A stretch of 64,000 nt of DNA from an uncultured Propionivibrio sp. (GTDB lineage: Bacteria > Pseudomonadota > Gammaproteobacteria > Burkholderiales > Rhodocyclaceae), in the NCBI GenBank assembly GCA_937923255.1, contig CALAIL010000027.1:62001-126000 (forward strand), read 5' to 3'. Of this stretch, positions 32,860-42,327 are shown piece after piece. The translations under genes and the position numbers were made by a program. How positions within the stretch are numbered: the stretch's first letter is position 1; every line of letters begins with the position of its first letter. The notes under the pieces are model-generated. The model saw only the letters and a list, made by a program, of their open reading frames with translations, had not been told where the DNA came from and did not search any database.

Positions 32860-33993
32860 TTGACGCCATTACCGACAATAAAAATGATATTGCTTAAATT
32901 ACTCAAATACCTGCTGATATTCGGCTTGCTCACCGCTGGCGCCGTGTATGCCTTTATCCGTTTTCATCCCGTATTCGGCGGCACGCCTGATGCGGCGAGC
33001 ATGGCAAAAATCCGCGCCAGCAAAGCATTTGACGGAGAGCGGTTCAACAATCTGGAACCGACGGTGCTGCTGACCACCGACCACAAGCCTTCGTTGATCG
33101 ATTGGGTGGTGTCGATGATGACGGCACCTGCCGATAAAAACCCGCAACAGCCATTGCCGTCCGAACCATTCGATGCCACGCAGCTGCAGGACGGAAAATT
33201 CGTCTGGTTCGGGCATTCCACCCTACTGTTTCAGACGGCGGGGCAACGCATCCTGACCGACCCGGTGTACTACCGCGCCTCCCCCGTGCCCTTCTTCGGC
33301 GGCAAACCCTTTGCCGCAGTGCATACGCCGCGTATTGTGGATCTGCCGGCCATTGATGCGGTGCTGCTCTCCCATGACCATTACGATCATCTCGACTATT
33401 ACGCCATCAAGGAAATCAAGGACAAAGCCGCGCATTTTTACGTTCCGCTGGGCGTCAAGGCGCACCTGCAACGCTGGGGTGTGGCCGACGCAAAAATCAC
33501 CGAACTCGACTGGTACGAAAGTGCCAAGCTAGGCAATGTAAGCTTCACGCTCGCCCCGGCGCGCCATTTCAGCGGCCGTAAGCTGGACAACCGTTTTTCC
33601 ACCCTGTGGGGAGCGTGGGTGATCAAATCGCCCGATCTCTCGCTGTTCTTCGGTGCGGACGGTGGGTACGGCCGCCATTTTGCCGACATCGCCAGGCGTT
33701 ATGCACCGTTTGATCTGGTAATGCTGGAAAATGGTTCCTACAACCAGGACTGGGCGCAGGTTCATGAGATGCCGGAAGAAACGGTCCGGGCGGCGCGCGA
33801 CCTGGATGCTACTCGATTGATGCCGATACATTGGGCGAAGTTCGACCTGGCCTACCATCCCTGGACGGAACCGATCGAACGCCTGGAAAAAGCCAGCGCA
33901 AATGCGCCTTATGCCCTGATTATGCCCAAGATCGGCCAGATCTTCGACCTACAGAATCCGCCGCAGGAACGATGGTGGAAACAGGTGAAATGA
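32860..33993 (+). CDS. MBL-fold metallohydrolase (UlaG / NAPE-PLD-like)
   Basis: Membrane-anchored metallo-beta-lactamase-fold hydrolase; substrate unknown. 377 aa from TTG 32860, preceded by GAGG at good spacing; ATG 32884 is an alternative that starts directly at the membrane segment MILLKLLKYLLIFGLL. The anchor occupies about residues 9-31. The metal-binding motif SHDHYDHLD is near residue 168, with further ligands in ARHFSGR near 230, GADGGYGRHF near 265 and MPIHWAKFDLAYHPW near 320. FGHSTLLFQ precedes the fold. The family includes lipid and lactone hydrolases. Confidence 0.85.
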   Translation: MTPLPTIKMILLKLLKYLLIFGLLTAGAVYAFIRFHPVFGGTPDAASMAKIRASKAFDGERFNNLEPTVLLTTDHKPSLIDWVVSMMTAPADKNPQQPLPSEPFDATQLQDGKFVWFGHSTLLFQTAGQRILTDPVYYRASPVPFFGGKPFAAVHTPRIVDLPAIDAVLLSHDHYDHLDYYAIKEIKDKAAHFYVPLGVKAHLQRWGVADAKITELDWYESAKLGNVSFTLAPARHFSGRKLDNRFSTLWGAWVIKSPDLSLFFGADGGYGRHFADIARRYAPFDLVMLENGSYNQDWAQVHEMPEETVRAARDLDATRLMPIHWAKFDLAYHPWTEPIERLEKASANAPYALIMPKIGQIFDLQNPPQERWWKQVK

Positions 33994-34136
33994 GGCCGTC
34001 CAAAAAGATTGCCGCAACAAACGGCCGAACGTGTTTCCGATGCCGCTATATGCCGCTATGTGCAGGGTTTGCCGGCACCGTGCCGTCTGCCTTGACAGGG
34101 TGGTGTGTGGGTGTGTCGCCTGCTCCGTTCGCACGC

Positions 34137-34736
34137 TTACGCCGTCGCGCTCGGCTTCTTCCGGAAAATTGCGAAAAACGCGCGGATGCCCCGCCAGATT
34201 TTGGGCAGCAGCCAAAGCAGAAGAAGAATAAAAAGGCCAAGCAGAATCAGGAAAAGAATCGGGTGCGCCACAGCGATCCACAGCCCGGAGGCCGTCAGGA
34301 CATCTTCGCCGAGCGAAGCCGTGACGTTGGAAAACGGTTCGGGTGACGTATTGATCAGCGCGCGACCGCCGGCCTTGGCGGCAAAGGTGCCGGCCGTCAG
34401 CGTGCCGCCGAGCAGCCCGGCGGCGACCATCAGCGCTGGGTCGTGTTCGCCCATGGCCAGTGCGGCCAGCAGCGCCCCGGCCGGGATGCGGATAAAGCCC
34501 TGGAGAGCATCCCAGAACGAATCGACGGCCGGCACCTTGTCGGCGAGAAATTCGATGCACAGCAAAACGCCGGAAAGGCCGATGATCCACGGGTTTTCGA
34601 GCACGCTGAGCGTCGCGGGCAGTTGCAGATAGCCGAGCCGCCCCAACAAACCCGCCAGAAAAACTACGGCATATAAGCGCATGCCGCTGGCCCAGGCCAT
34701 GCCGCCAGCGAGCGCTAAGGATTGAAGGATATCCAT
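34137..34736 (-). CDS. DUF4126-type integral membrane protein
   Basis: 199 aa, largely hydrophobic with several Gly/Ala-rich helices (for example LALAGGMAWASGMRLYAVVF at the N-terminus and a C-terminal LFLILLGLFILLLLWLLP followed by basic residues). Resembles the DUF4126 family, whose function is unknown; the assignment rests on recall of the N-terminal pattern. It converges with the MBL gene; the 143 bp between them hold no clear terminator. Confidence 0.65.
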   Translation of the reverse strand: MDILQSLALAGGMAWASGMRLYAVVFLAGLLGRLGYLQLPATLSVLENPWIIGLSGVLLCIEFLADKVPAVDSFWDALQGFIRIPAGALLAALAMGEHDPALMVAAGLLGGTLTAGTFAAKAGGRALINTSPEPFSNVTASLGEDVLTASGLWIAVAHPILFLILLGLFILLLLWLLPKIWRGIRAFFAIFRKKPSATA

Positions 34737-34885
34737 GTCGGGAAATGCGGATGAGGAAAAAGCCGCCTATCAACGGGGGAGCGGACACCCTGCGGGGGAA
34801 TGAGCATTTTACGGAAAAGTACGGAAAAGAAATGATCACCAGATATTGCGGGAGGAATCATTCCAGTGCCGCCGGCGATCCCATT

Positions 34886-35131
34886 TTATTTTTGGCGGAT
34901 CTTGCCGTAAATCACCAGCAGGACGATGGCGGCAATGACCGAGGCAATGAACCCCGCGCCCTCGCCGGCCTGATACCAGCCAAGTGCCTGGCCGACGACG
35001 CCGGCGGTAAACGCACCGCCGATGCCGAGCAGCACGGTCATGATGAACCCCATGTTTTCCTTGCCTGGATGCAGCAGCTTGGCGATAAGACCGATGATGA
35101 AACCGAGAATGATCGTCCAGATGATACCCAT
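34886..35131 (-). CDS. GlsB/YeaQ/YmgE family stress-response membrane protein
   Basis: 81 aa with three membrane segments, starting MGIIWTIILGFIIGLIAKLL, with the family's HPGKENMGFIMTVLLGIGGA loop. Known relatives (also called transglycosylase-associated proteins) are linked to stress but have no defined activity. A GGAGG site lies 7 nt before the ATG. Confidence 0.9.
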   Translation of the reverse strand: MGIIWTIILGFIIGLIAKLLHPGKENMGFIMTVLLGIGGAFTAGVVGQALGWYQAGEGAGFIASVIAAIVLLVIYGKIRQK

Positions 35132-35256
35132 GAGATAACCTCCAGAAATAACGGCGATTGCGGGTGATTCAGCGTTGAAGCGCCGTCAGGTTGAATGTGC
35201 GAAGCGCGCAACGCACAGGGGAAGAGGGAAAGTCTCGTGCAGAATCAAGTTCGCCT

Positions 35257-35982
35257 TCAGTCGTCGATGACCACGCTGGTGTACACCTCCTGCACGTCGT
35301 CCAGGCTTTCCAGCGCATCGAGCAGCTTTTGCATTTTGACGGCCTCTTCGCCGCTCAGTTCAGTTTCGTTTTCCGCCTTCATCGTGACCTGGCCGAATTC
35401 CGCCGTAAACCCGGCTGCCTCCAGTGCATCCTTAACCGCTATGTAATCGTTTGGCAGCGTGATGATTTCGATGGAGCCGTCATCGTTGGTGATCACATCA
35501 TCCGCGCCGGCTTCGATCGCAGCGTCCATCAGCTTCGATTCATCGACGCCGGGCGCGAACAGCAGTTGGCCGCAATGCTTGAACTGGAAGGCCACGCAGC
35601 CGTCCGTGCCCATGTTGCCGCCGTGCTTGGTAAAGGCGTGGCGCACATCGGCCACGGTGCGCGTCCTGTTGTCCGTCAGACAGTCGACCATAATTGCCGC
35701 GCCGCCGATGCCGTAACCTTCGTAGCGAATTTCCACATACTCGACGCCTTCCAGCTCGCCTGTGCCTTTTTTGATTGCGTTTTCGATCTTGTCCTTCGGC
35801 ATGTTGCAGGCCTTGGCCTTGTCGACGGCCAGCCGCAGGCGCGGGTTGAATCCGGGGTCGCCGCCGCCCATCTTGGCGGCGACGGTAATCTCTTTGGCGA
35901 CCTTGGAAAAGGCGGCGCCGCGTTTTTCATCCTGGCGTCCCTTGCGGTGCTGGATGTTGGCCCATTTGGAATGTCCGGCCAT
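35257..35982 (-). CDS. yebC: YebC/PmpR family protein
   Basis: 241 aa. The YebC/TACO1 family acts as a translation factor that relieves stalling at proline stretches or as a transcriptional regulator, depending on the member. Start [21 protein letters not shown] is the family signature; GGAA and TGDG-like segments ([13 protein letters not shown] near residue 120) follow. It stands alone, often a neighbour of ruvC elsewhere but not here. GGAG precedes the ATG. Confidence 0.95.
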   Translation of the reverse strand: MAGHSKWANIQHRKGRQDEKRGAAFSKVAKEITVAAKMGGGDPGFNPRLRLAVDKAKACNMPKDKIENAIKKGTGELEGVEYVEIRYEGYGIGGAAIMVDCLTDNRTRTVADVRHAFTKHGGNMGTDGCVAFQFKHCGQLLFAPGVDESKLMDAAIEAGADDVITNDDGSIEIITLPNDYIAVKDALEAAGFTAEFGQVTMKAENETELSGEEAVKMQKLLDALESLDDVQEVYTSVVIDD

Positions 35983-36173
35983 GCTGTATTCTCCGACGTA
36001 CAGTTGCGCGCGATGGGGCTTGCCTACCGGCGCGATGCATTGGTTGATTGAGGGTTGATAAATGCTTGATAATCAGGGCAGCTATTTTATCATTCCCGTA
36101 TTTGCATTGATGCCCGCCTGCTTGGGCGGATTTCCGGGCATTGCTGATTGATTCTTTTCGACAGGAGTTTGTT

Positions 36174-37760
36174 ATGGCTGAACCGCTTGTTGTCGCCCGC
36201 CACGGGCAAACCGATCTTGCCCTGCTGCCGGCATTGGCCAATCGCCACGGCCTGATTACCGGCGCGACGGGCACGGGCAAAACCGTGACCTTGCAGGTCT
36301 TGGCCGAGCGCTTTTCCTCCATCGGCGTGCCGGTGTTCATGGCTGACGTCAAAGGTGACCTGTCCGGCCTGGCCGCACCGGGCGCAGACAGCGACAAGCT
36401 CAAGCAGCGCCTGCAATCCCTGGGCATCAGCGACTGGACGCCGGAACGGTTTCCCGTCACCTTCTGGGACGTCACTGGCGAGCAGGGGCACCCGGTGCGG
36501 GCGACGGTTTCCGACATGGGGCCGGCTCTTTTCTCCCGCCTGCTCAAGCTCAACGACATCCAGTCGGGGGTTCTGCAACTCGTCTTCAAAATCGCCGACG
36601 ACCAGGGGCTGCTCCTGCTCGACCTCAAGGATTTGCGGGCGATGGTGCAGCACGTCGGCGATTGCGCCAAAGAGTACACCACCGAATACGGCAACGTCTC
36701 GGCCGCCTCCATCGGCGCCATCCAGCGCGGCCTGCTGGCGCTGGAACAGCAGGGCGGCGAGCGCTTCTTCGGCGAACCGATGCTCGATATCGCCGATCTG
36801 ATGCAGACCGACGGCGCACAGAACGGCAAAGGCCTCATCAACATCCTCGCCGCAGACAAACTGATGGCCTCGCCTGCGGTGTACTCGACCTTCCTGCTTT
36901 GGCTGCTCTCCGAACTGTTTGAAAGCCTGCCGGAAGTTGGCGACCCGGAAAAACCGCGGATGGTCTTCTTCTTCGACGAAGCCCACCTCCTCTTCAACGA
37001 CGCGCCGCCCGCGCTGCTGGAGAAAATCGAACAAGTCGTGCGCCTGGTGCGCTCGAAAGGCGTCGGCATCTACTTCGTGACACAAAACCCGCTCGACATC
37101 CCCGACAAGGTACTCGGCCAGCTCGGCAACCGCGTACAGCACGCACTGCGCGCCTTCACCCCGCGCGACCAGAAAGCCGTCGCTACGGCAGCGCAGACGC
37201 TGCGGCCAAACCCGGCCTTCGACGCGGCCGCGGTGATCACCGAACTGGGCGTGGGCGAAGCGCTCATCTCCTTCCTGGACGAAAAAGGGCGGCCGCACAT
37301 CGTCGAGCGCGCCTTCATCCTGCCGCCGGCCTCGCGCATTGGCCCCTTGACGGCCGCAGAACGGCAGGCGGTCATCCAGGCCTCACTGGTCTATGGCGTG
37401 TACGAAAAAACGGTCGACCGCGAATCGGCCTTTGAAAAACTCAAAAACGCCGCCCAGGCAGCGCCGCAGGCCGGGCAACCGACAGCGGGCGCCGCATCGG
37501 GCGGCTACGGTCAAAAGCAAGTCGCCACGCCGGCGCAGAATGCGGGCGGGCAAACGACCGGGCAGGCGGGCGATGGCGGCGGCCTGCTCGGCAGCCTGGG
37601 CGACATCTTTGGGAGCAAAACCGGGCCGCGCGGCGGCCACCGCGAAGGCATCGCCGAATCCCTGGCCAAGAGCGCCGCGCGCGCCATCGGCTCGCAGGTT
37701 GGCCGCGAAATCATCCGCGGCGTCCTCGGCTCGATCCTCGGCGGCTCAAAGCGGCGCTAA
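36174..37760 (+). CDS. HerA-like ATPase, DUF853 family (YjgR-like)
   Basis: Helicase/translocase-like ATPase of unknown role. ATG 36174 is preceded by CAGGAG; upstream TTG 36141 is rejected. 528 aa. Walker A GATGTGKT is at residues 30-37, then [16 protein letters not shown]. Walker [13 protein letters not shown] is near residue 263, followed by the sensor-like [21 protein letters not shown]. The C-terminal 110 residues are low-complexity Gly/Ala/Gln and end in a basic tail. Strongly GC-rich third positions. Divergent from yebC. Confidence 0.88.
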   Translation: MAEPLVVARHGQTDLALLPALANRHGLITGATGTGKTVTLQVLAERFSSIGVPVFMADVKGDLSGLAAPGADSDKLKQRLQSLGISDWTPERFPVTFWDVTGEQGHPVRATVSDMGPALFSRLLKLNDIQSGVLQLVFKIADDQGLLLLDLKDLRAMVQHVGDCAKEYTTEYGNVSAASIGAIQRGLLALEQQGGERFFGEPMLDIADLMQTDGAQNGKGLINILAADKLMASPAVYSTFLLWLLSELFESLPEVGDPEKPRMVFFFDEAHLLFNDAPPALLEKIEQVVRLVRSKGVGIYFVTQNPLDIPDKVLGQLGNRVQHALRAFTPRDQKAVATAAQTLRPNPAFDAAAVITELGVGEALISFLDEKGRPHIVERAFILPPASRIGPLTAAERQAVIQASLVYGVYEKTVDRESAFEKLKNAAQAAPQAGQPTAGAASGGYGQKQVATPAQNAGGQTTGQAGDGGGLLGSLGDIFGSKTGPRGGHREGIAESLAKSAARAIGSQVGREIIRGVLGSILGGSKRR

Positions 37761-37953
37761 ACCGGCGGGCCTTGGCTGTATATTTAAAAAGCAGCGGTCA
37801 TGTCAGGCGTTAGCGGCGCGCTGCAATCCTTGGCGACAGCTCCCGGCGACGGTAAGCGTCGGCGGCGCTAAACCCGCCGGCCTGTAGCCCGCGTGTTTCG
37901 GGCATTCCAGCAGGCGGTTCCCTGTAGCCCCCGTATTTACGGCCTTCCCGAGA

Positions 37954-38370
37954 AGGTTGCCCTGAAACCCGTATGAATAGGGCGATGTAGCGATGCCTGC
38001 CCGCCAGCCCAGTGTTTACGATGGCTGTAGCGGCACCTATCCGCAAACGCCCTAAATACACGGGCTTCCGGGCAGGCTATTTTGGGATTGCGATCAACGA
38101 TGGGCGGATTGATGCACGCCGCTCTCTGTCTTGCAGCCTTAGCAGCAGCCTGCGCCTTTCAGGGCAAACGGCCCGCACATGCCCAGTACACTAGGGCTAC
38201 AGGCCATTGATTATAAAGGGTATTCTGCTCGTTTCCCATTGCCCGCTGCCCGCGATGGCGCGCCCTAGCCTGACTTGGGTTGTTATCCCCGCCCGAGCCG
38301 CCGGCAGATTTCCAGGGTGAGTTCGGCCTGGTTCATCGAGTAGAAGTGCAGGCCGGGGGCGCCGCCGGCG
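37954..38370 (+). repeat. Direct repeat copy A (shared with 41937-42415)
   Basis: About 0.4 kb nearly identical, by eye, to copy B 4 kb downstream in the same orientation. Shared blocks include CAGCCCAGTGTTTACG, ATCAACGATGGGCGGATTGA and CCAGTACACTAGGGCTACAG. Similarity ends abruptly at 38370 inside metF-derived sequence. It has only two to three heptamer units where copy B has about 13. Confidence 0.9.
38283..38370 (-). pseudogene. metF: metF 3'-end remnant
   Basis: Eighty-eight bp identical to the end of metF (42328-42415) except for one synonymous leucine codon change (CTG for TTG). It encodes the last 29 residues, ending LEICRRLGRG and the stop. The remainder of metF is missing upstream, so this is a dead fragment carried with repeat copy A. 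Confidence 0.9.
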
Positions 38371-38539
38371 CAGAAATGCAGGCGCAGCGACTGGGCCGGG
38401 CGAAAGCCTGCAAACAGGGCAGAAAACATAAAATGCCCGGAGGCCCGCGTAAATAAAGGGCTTCAGAGCATCAAAAAACATAAATCGGAAAATAACGGCT
38501 TTCTTTGCTGGAATACCGCGTTAGCTTGTCTTGCCTTTT

Positions 38540-38650
38540 ATAGCGGCTTCCTTTGCCGAGATACTGCGTTGCTGTGTTGGCCTGGCTTTGCCGTACTCAA
38601 TGTACTGTCTGCGGCTTGCGCCTTGTCTTTGGGCAAAGTCGGGCCGCTAT
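38540..38650. repeat. Two-stem hairpin element, copy 1
   Basis: Outer arms ATAGCGG (38540-38546) and CCGCTAT (38644-38650), the spacer CTTC, then inner arms CTTTGCC (38551-38557) and GGCAAAG (38632-38638) around a 74-nt loop. The same architecture recurs at 43560-43628 with a compensatory change in the outer stem. A partial left half lies just upstream at about 38494-38539. Confidence 0.75.
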
Positions 38651-38673
38651 TTAAGCTTTCGGAGTGCTCCGAT

Positions 38674-38732
38674 GAAACCCGCGTGGATAGGGCGTTCCCC
38701 GGTACCCTCTCCGAAACCCGCGTGGATAGGGC
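38674..38732 (+). repeat. Two tandem REP-like 20-bp units
   Basis: GAAACCCGCGTGGATAGGGC occurs identically at 38674-38693 and 38713-38732. Related or inverted copies are seen near 38046, 38438, 41907, 42032 and 45501. Confidence 0.85.
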
Positions 38733-38748
38733 CTCTCCGGGCAGGGGC

Positions 38749-38777
38749 TTATCGTGCGCCGTGCGCCTGACTATAAT
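38749..38777 (+). promoter_or_regulatory. Candidate promoter for the gene at 38803
   Basis: TATAAT at 38772-38777 with TTATCG 17 bp upstream; the -35 is weak. It lies 25 bp before the start codon, with GGAGG in the leader. Confidence 0.4.
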
Positions 38778-38802
38778 CGCCAGACAAGATTCTGGAGGGA
38801 GC

Positions 38803-40176
38803 ATGGCGCAGCAATCAGACGAACGCAAAACTCACCGCCGCAGCGGGCGGCGCGCCGGGTCGGATGAGGCGCAAACGGTATTCACCATGCAGGAGGCCGA
38901 TGCGCCGGACATTGTGCCCTTCTGGCAGCGTCTGCCGGAATTTTTCCGCTATCCGCTGCACGCCGAACCGCTCATGTACATGGTTTTGTTGTCGCTGGCG
39001 ACGCTGGTCGGCGCGCTGTTTTCGCCGCTGCTCGTGCAGTTGGCCGCGTGGCTGTTTTTCATCCGCTATGCCTACGAGGTGCTCGATGAAACGGCCATCG
39101 GCCGCCTCGACCCCGACAAGTACCACGTGTCCAGCGCTTCGGGGCGCGACAGTCTGCCGTACAAGCAGTTTGCCATTTTTGTGGCGCTGATCTTTTTGCT
39201 GGTCTTTGCTGCGCGCGCCGGCGGGCTGATCTACGGCGCGGTGCTGATTTTTATCTTGCTCTCGCTGCCGGCCAGCGTAATCAACCTGACGATGACGCGC
39301 AGCTTCTGGGCGGGTGTTAACCCCCTCGCTGCCATCAGCGTCATGACGACCATCGGCCTGCCGTATCTGGCGCTGTGCGCTTTTCTCTTTCTGCTTTTTG
39401 CCAGTGATGCGACGCTGCTGGCGCTGCTGAAGCCGCATCTGCCACTCTGGCTGATTATGCCTGTGCGCAATTTTGTCGACATGTATTTCACGCTGATCAT
39501 GTTCCACATGATGGGCTACGTGGTGTATCAGAACCATCAGGCGCTGGGCATCGACGTGCTGACGCCGCCAAACAACGCGCGCGCAGACGGGGGCGAAGCG
39601 CCCCCGTCTGCGGAAGATACCATCGGCCAGCTCATCGGCGCCGGCCAGATTGAAGAAGCGCTGGATCTGGCCGAGGACGCGCAGCTCAGCGCGCCGGACG
39701 ACCTGCGCGCCAATGCGCGTTACCACAAGCTGCTGGCGCTGGCGGGGCGCGAAGATCGCCTGCGGGAACACGCTAGAACTTACCTCACGTTGCTGCTGGA
39801 CAAAAAGCGCGGCGACGAGGCGCTGAAGCTGTTTGACGAAATGCGCGCGCGCGACGCCGACTTTGCGCCAAAGCAGCCGGCGCAGCTTTTGCCGCTGGCT
39901 AGGGCGCTGCGCGGACGGCGGCGCTTTAAAGAGGCACTGGTTCTGCTCAAGGGCTTCGACAAACGCTTTCCGGGTCACGCCGACATCCCCGCCGTCTACC
40001 TTTTTGTCGCGCAGGTTCTGAGCGAAAACCTGCATCAGGATGCACTCGCGCAACAGATATTAAACGGCTTGCTGGCGCATTACCCGGATCACCCCACGCG
40101 GATAGAGGCGCGCCAGTTGCTCGCGGTGATTGCGCAGATGCAGGCGAAGCCGCCGGCGCAACAGCAGACGAAATAG
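38803..40176 (+). CDS. Multi-pass membrane protein with helical-repeat (TPR-like) tail
   Basis: 457 aa from ATG 38803 behind GGAGGG; a longer upstream frame runs through repeat DNA and is rejected. Residues about 45-250 contain five or six hydrophobic segments (MVLLSLATLVGALFSPLL, FAIFVALIFLLVFAARAGG and others). From about 265 the protein is soluble and alpha-helical, with repeated patterns such as IGAGQIEEALDLAEDAQL and ALRGRRRFKEALVLLKGFD that look like TPRs. It may be a DUF4013-like protein; no function is known. Converges on the rhomboid gene. Confidence 0.75.
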   Translation: MAQQSDERKTHRRSGRRAGSDEAQTVFTMQEADAPDIVPFWQRLPEFFRYPLHAEPLMYMVLLSLATLVGALFSPLLVQLAAWLFFIRYAYEVLDETAIGRLDPDKYHVSSASGRDSLPYKQFAIFVALIFLLVFAARAGGLIYGAVLIFILLSLPASVINLTMTRSFWAGVNPLAAISVMTTIGLPYLALCAFLFLLFASDATLLALLKPHLPLWLIMPVRNFVDMYFTLIMFHMMGYVVYQNHQALGIDVLTPPNNARADGGEAPPSAEDTIGQLIGAGQIEEALDLAEDAQLSAPDDLRANARYHKLLALAGREDRLREHARTYLTLLLDKKRGDEALKLFDEMRARDADFAPKQPAQLLPLARALRGRRRFKEALVLLKGFDKRFPGHADIPAVYLFVAQVLSENLHQDALAQQILNGLLAHYPDHPTRIEARQLLAVIAQMQAKPPAQQQTK

Positions 40177-40186
40177 CAGACGAAAT
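40163..40186 (+). repeat. 12-bp tandem duplication across a stop codon
   Basis: AGCAGACGAAAT is repeated twice in a row (40163-40174, 40175-40186). The first copy supplies the TAG stop of the membrane-protein gene, so the duplication does not change the protein. Confidence 0.85.
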
Positions 40187-40212
40187 AGCGGCGGGCAGGG
40201 AAGAACGCAGCT

Positions 40213-41721
40213 TTAGTTTCTGATGATTGCCGCCGTGCGCGCCGCTTCGCTATCCGGGTGCTGCGCGTGCAGGCGCGCGATCAGCGCATCGCGCCCGGCG
40301 GCATTGCCAGCTTTCTGGTATGCCCCGGCCACCCGCAGGAGCAAATCGGGCAGGCGCGCATCTTTCGGCGCGCGGCGCGCCAGCGCCTGCGTCAGCCGCT
40401 CGGCGTCGGCGGTGTAGCCCGCGCGCGCCAGATGGCGGATCAGCGAAACCAGCAGGTCGGCGCTCAAACGCACCGTCGGTCGCGCCTGCTTGAGGTAATC
40501 AAAAAAGCACTCGCGCACCAGGCGTTCGCTGTCGGGCGCGTTTTCGGGCAGCGTAAAAATCAGCGCCGCTGCGCGGTGATAATCCTCGCTTGCCGGCGCG
40601 TAGCGCGCCACCTGGTAATAACGTTCCAGCACCGCGATGTCGCGCGGATGTTTGCGGGCAAGGCGAGCGAGCGCCTGGCGCGCTTCGTCGATGCGCAGCT
40701 CGCCCAGCAGCGCATCAATTTTCGCCAGTTGCCCAGGCAGCAAAGGCGGCAAAGGGGCGGTGTGCGCTTCATTTGTCGGCGCGGCGGTGCGCGGCCGGCC
40801 AAGGATTTTTTCGTACACACGCAGCGCGGCAATCAGCGCTGCGCCCGTCACCAGTCCGCCAAAGTGCGCCATGTAGGCGACCCCGCTGCCGCGGGCGAAG
40901 AAATGCTGATACAGCTCCCCAATCAGCCAGTACGGCAGCATGATGATTGCCGGCGCGGTAAAGAAACCAAAATAGACGAGCGCCCAGTAGAAAAAGCGGA
41001 TTTTCTGAAAGCCGTACAGCGCCACGAACATCGCCATCACGCCGGAAATCGCCCCCGATGCGCCGATGACCGTATTCATGTTCGCACTGCTGAACAGCCA
41101 GAAAAAAGCCACTGCACCCAGGCCAGACAACAGGTAGAAACAGAGATAACGTCGCCAGCCCAGCGTCTTCTCGACCAGGCAGCCGATGATGAACAGAATC
41201 GCCATGTTGCCGAGCAGGTGGGAGAAATCGCCGTGCAGGAACATGTGCCCGAATAGCGACGCCAACGTGGGCGCGGTGGTTTTAAAGCCGAAGCGGTTGG
41301 TCAGTGGGGGACGCTTGTTTTGCCGCCGCTCGTATTCGTTGCGCGCTTCCCGCCATTCGGCGTATTTGACGTTGCTGGGGGTGATGATTTTGTCTGCGCG
41401 CAACTGCTGCATGAAGGACTCGTCCGTTTCCATTTTCTGAAGCACAGGAAACCATTTGTCGTTTTGGTCCATTTGGGCAAGCGCCTGTTCGGCGTCTATC
41501 GCCTCGCGCACGTGCCCGCGCGCTTCGAGATGTTTGACGTAGCGCGGCAGTTCGATCTGCGGCAACGTTGACTCTGCGTAATAGTAGTAAGCGCGTAGCG
41601 CGCGCGCATTCTCATCGTGCTGCACGCCGAAATAAATCAGTGTGTTGACCAGAATCAGAAGCAGCGTGACCAGCGGCGGAATGCGCCAGTCCAGGCCACG
41701 GCTAACAGGAAGAATGAGCAT
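40213..41721 (-). CDS. Rhomboid family intramembrane serine protease with TPR-like tail
   Basis: Cleaves membrane proteins within the bilayer; substrate unknown. 502 aa. One N-terminal membrane helix (about 16-33) and a soluble insert (about 40-145) precede the rhomboid core. The core has HMFLHGDFSHLLGNM (His159, His163, Asn172), nucleophile Ser222 in GASGAISG and partner His286 in MAHFGG. The C-terminal 190 residues are helical repeats (LLGELRIDEARQALARLAR; LLRVAGAYQKAGNAAGR). The long insert and the tail make it much larger than GlpG. The ribosome site is weak. Confidence 0.9.
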   Translation of the reverse strand: MLILPVSRGLDWRIPPLVTLLLILVNTLIYFGVQHDENARALRAYYYYAESTLPQIELPRYVKHLEARGHVREAIDAEQALAQMDQNDKWFPVLQKMETDESFMQQLRADKIITPSNVKYAEWREARNEYERRQNKRPPLTNRFGFKTTAPTLASLFGHMFLHGDFSHLLGNMAILFIIGCLVEKTLGWRRYLCFYLLSGLGAVAFFWLFSSANMNTVIGASGAISGVMAMFVALYGFQKIRFFYWALVYFGFFTAPAIIMLPYWLIGELYQHFFARGSGVAYMAHFGGLVTGAALIAALRVYEKILGRPRTAAPTNEAHTAPLPPLLPGQLAKIDALLGELRIDEARQALARLARKHPRDIAVLERYYQVARYAPASEDYHRAAALIFTLPENAPDSERLVRECFFDYLKQARPTVRLSADLLVSLIRHLARAGYTADAERLTQALARRAPKDARLPDLLLRVAGAYQKAGNAAGRDALIARLHAQHPDSEAARTAAIIRN

Positions 41722-42327
41722 GGGGCGATTATGCCGGGAATCTATCTGCCTAATCCAGTGCCCGCTCTGAACATGGCGGTTCCATCTGCCAAACGTTTGT
41801 CTGCTCCTCGCGCCCCTGTTTAAAGAGGCAGTGCCTGAAGGGCTGAGGGTAACCGTTTTTTTACAGGCAAAGTCCAGCTGCTATTAAGCTTTCGGGGCAC
41901 GCCTCTGGAACCCGCGTGGATAAAGGATCTCCGGGTAGGTTACCCTGAAACCCGCATGAATAGGTCAATGTAGCGATGCCTGCCCGCCAGCCCAGTGTTT
42001 ACGCGGGCTTCAGCGGCGCCTGTCCGCAAACGCCCTAAATACGCGGGCTTCCGGGCAGGCTATTTTCGGATTCCGATCAACGATGGGCGGATTGATGCAC
42101 GCCGCTCTCTGTCTTGCAGCCTTAGCAGCAGCCTGCGCCTTTCAGGGCAAATGGCCCGCATATGCCCAGTACACTAGGGCTACAGGCCATTGATTGTAAA
42201 TAGAATTTTCCCGTTGCCCGTTGCCCGTTGCCCGTTGCCCGTTGCTCATTGCCCGTTGCTCATTGCCCGCTGCTCATTGCCCGCTGCCCGCTGCCCGCGA
42301 TGGGTGGCCCTAGCCTGACTTGGGTTG
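41722..42327. other. 0.6-kb gene-free repeat region upstream of the metF end
   Basis: No gene seen. It holds a right half of the hairpin element (GGCAAAGTCCAGC then GCTATTAAGCTTTCGG, about 41872-41896, matching 38632-38662), REP-like units (41907-41966), repeat copy B and the heptamer array. It lies downstream of metF and upstream of the rhomboid gene, both on the - strand. Confidence 0.8.

Larger units (their letters stand above)
37761..38802. other. 1.04-kb gene-free repeat region
   Basis: No convincing gene. It holds, in order: a short stretch echoing the end of the HerA-like gene (GGCGCTAAACC recurs near 37865); REP-like units; repeat copy A (37954-38370) with a metF 3' remnant; another REP-like unit near 38438; a half-copy and a full copy of the hairpin element (38494-38650); and two tandem REP-like units (38674-38732). 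A TATAAT at 38772-38777 probably serves the next gene. Confidence 0.8.

Noticed and set aside
35196..35217. Terminator after yebC
   Set aside because: TGTGCG/CGCACA pair over 10 nt, but no T-run follows on either strand.
37750..37885. Tandem duplication of the end of the HerA-like gene
   Set aside because: Only GGCGCTAAACC and scattered bases match, which is too short to separate from chance in GC-rich repeat DNA.
40258..41256. 332-codon open frame on the + strand opposite the rhomboid gene
   Set aside because: It is antisense to a gene with clear catalytic motifs. Long shadow frames are expected in GC-rich DNA, and its composition is Arg/Gln-rich without a family. Similar antisense frames at 42325-43620, 43906-45237, 45377-46855 and 62837-63946 are rejected for the same reason.
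42210..42300. CRISPR-like array
   Set aside because: Units are 7 bp and contiguous with no spacers, and there are no cas genes.
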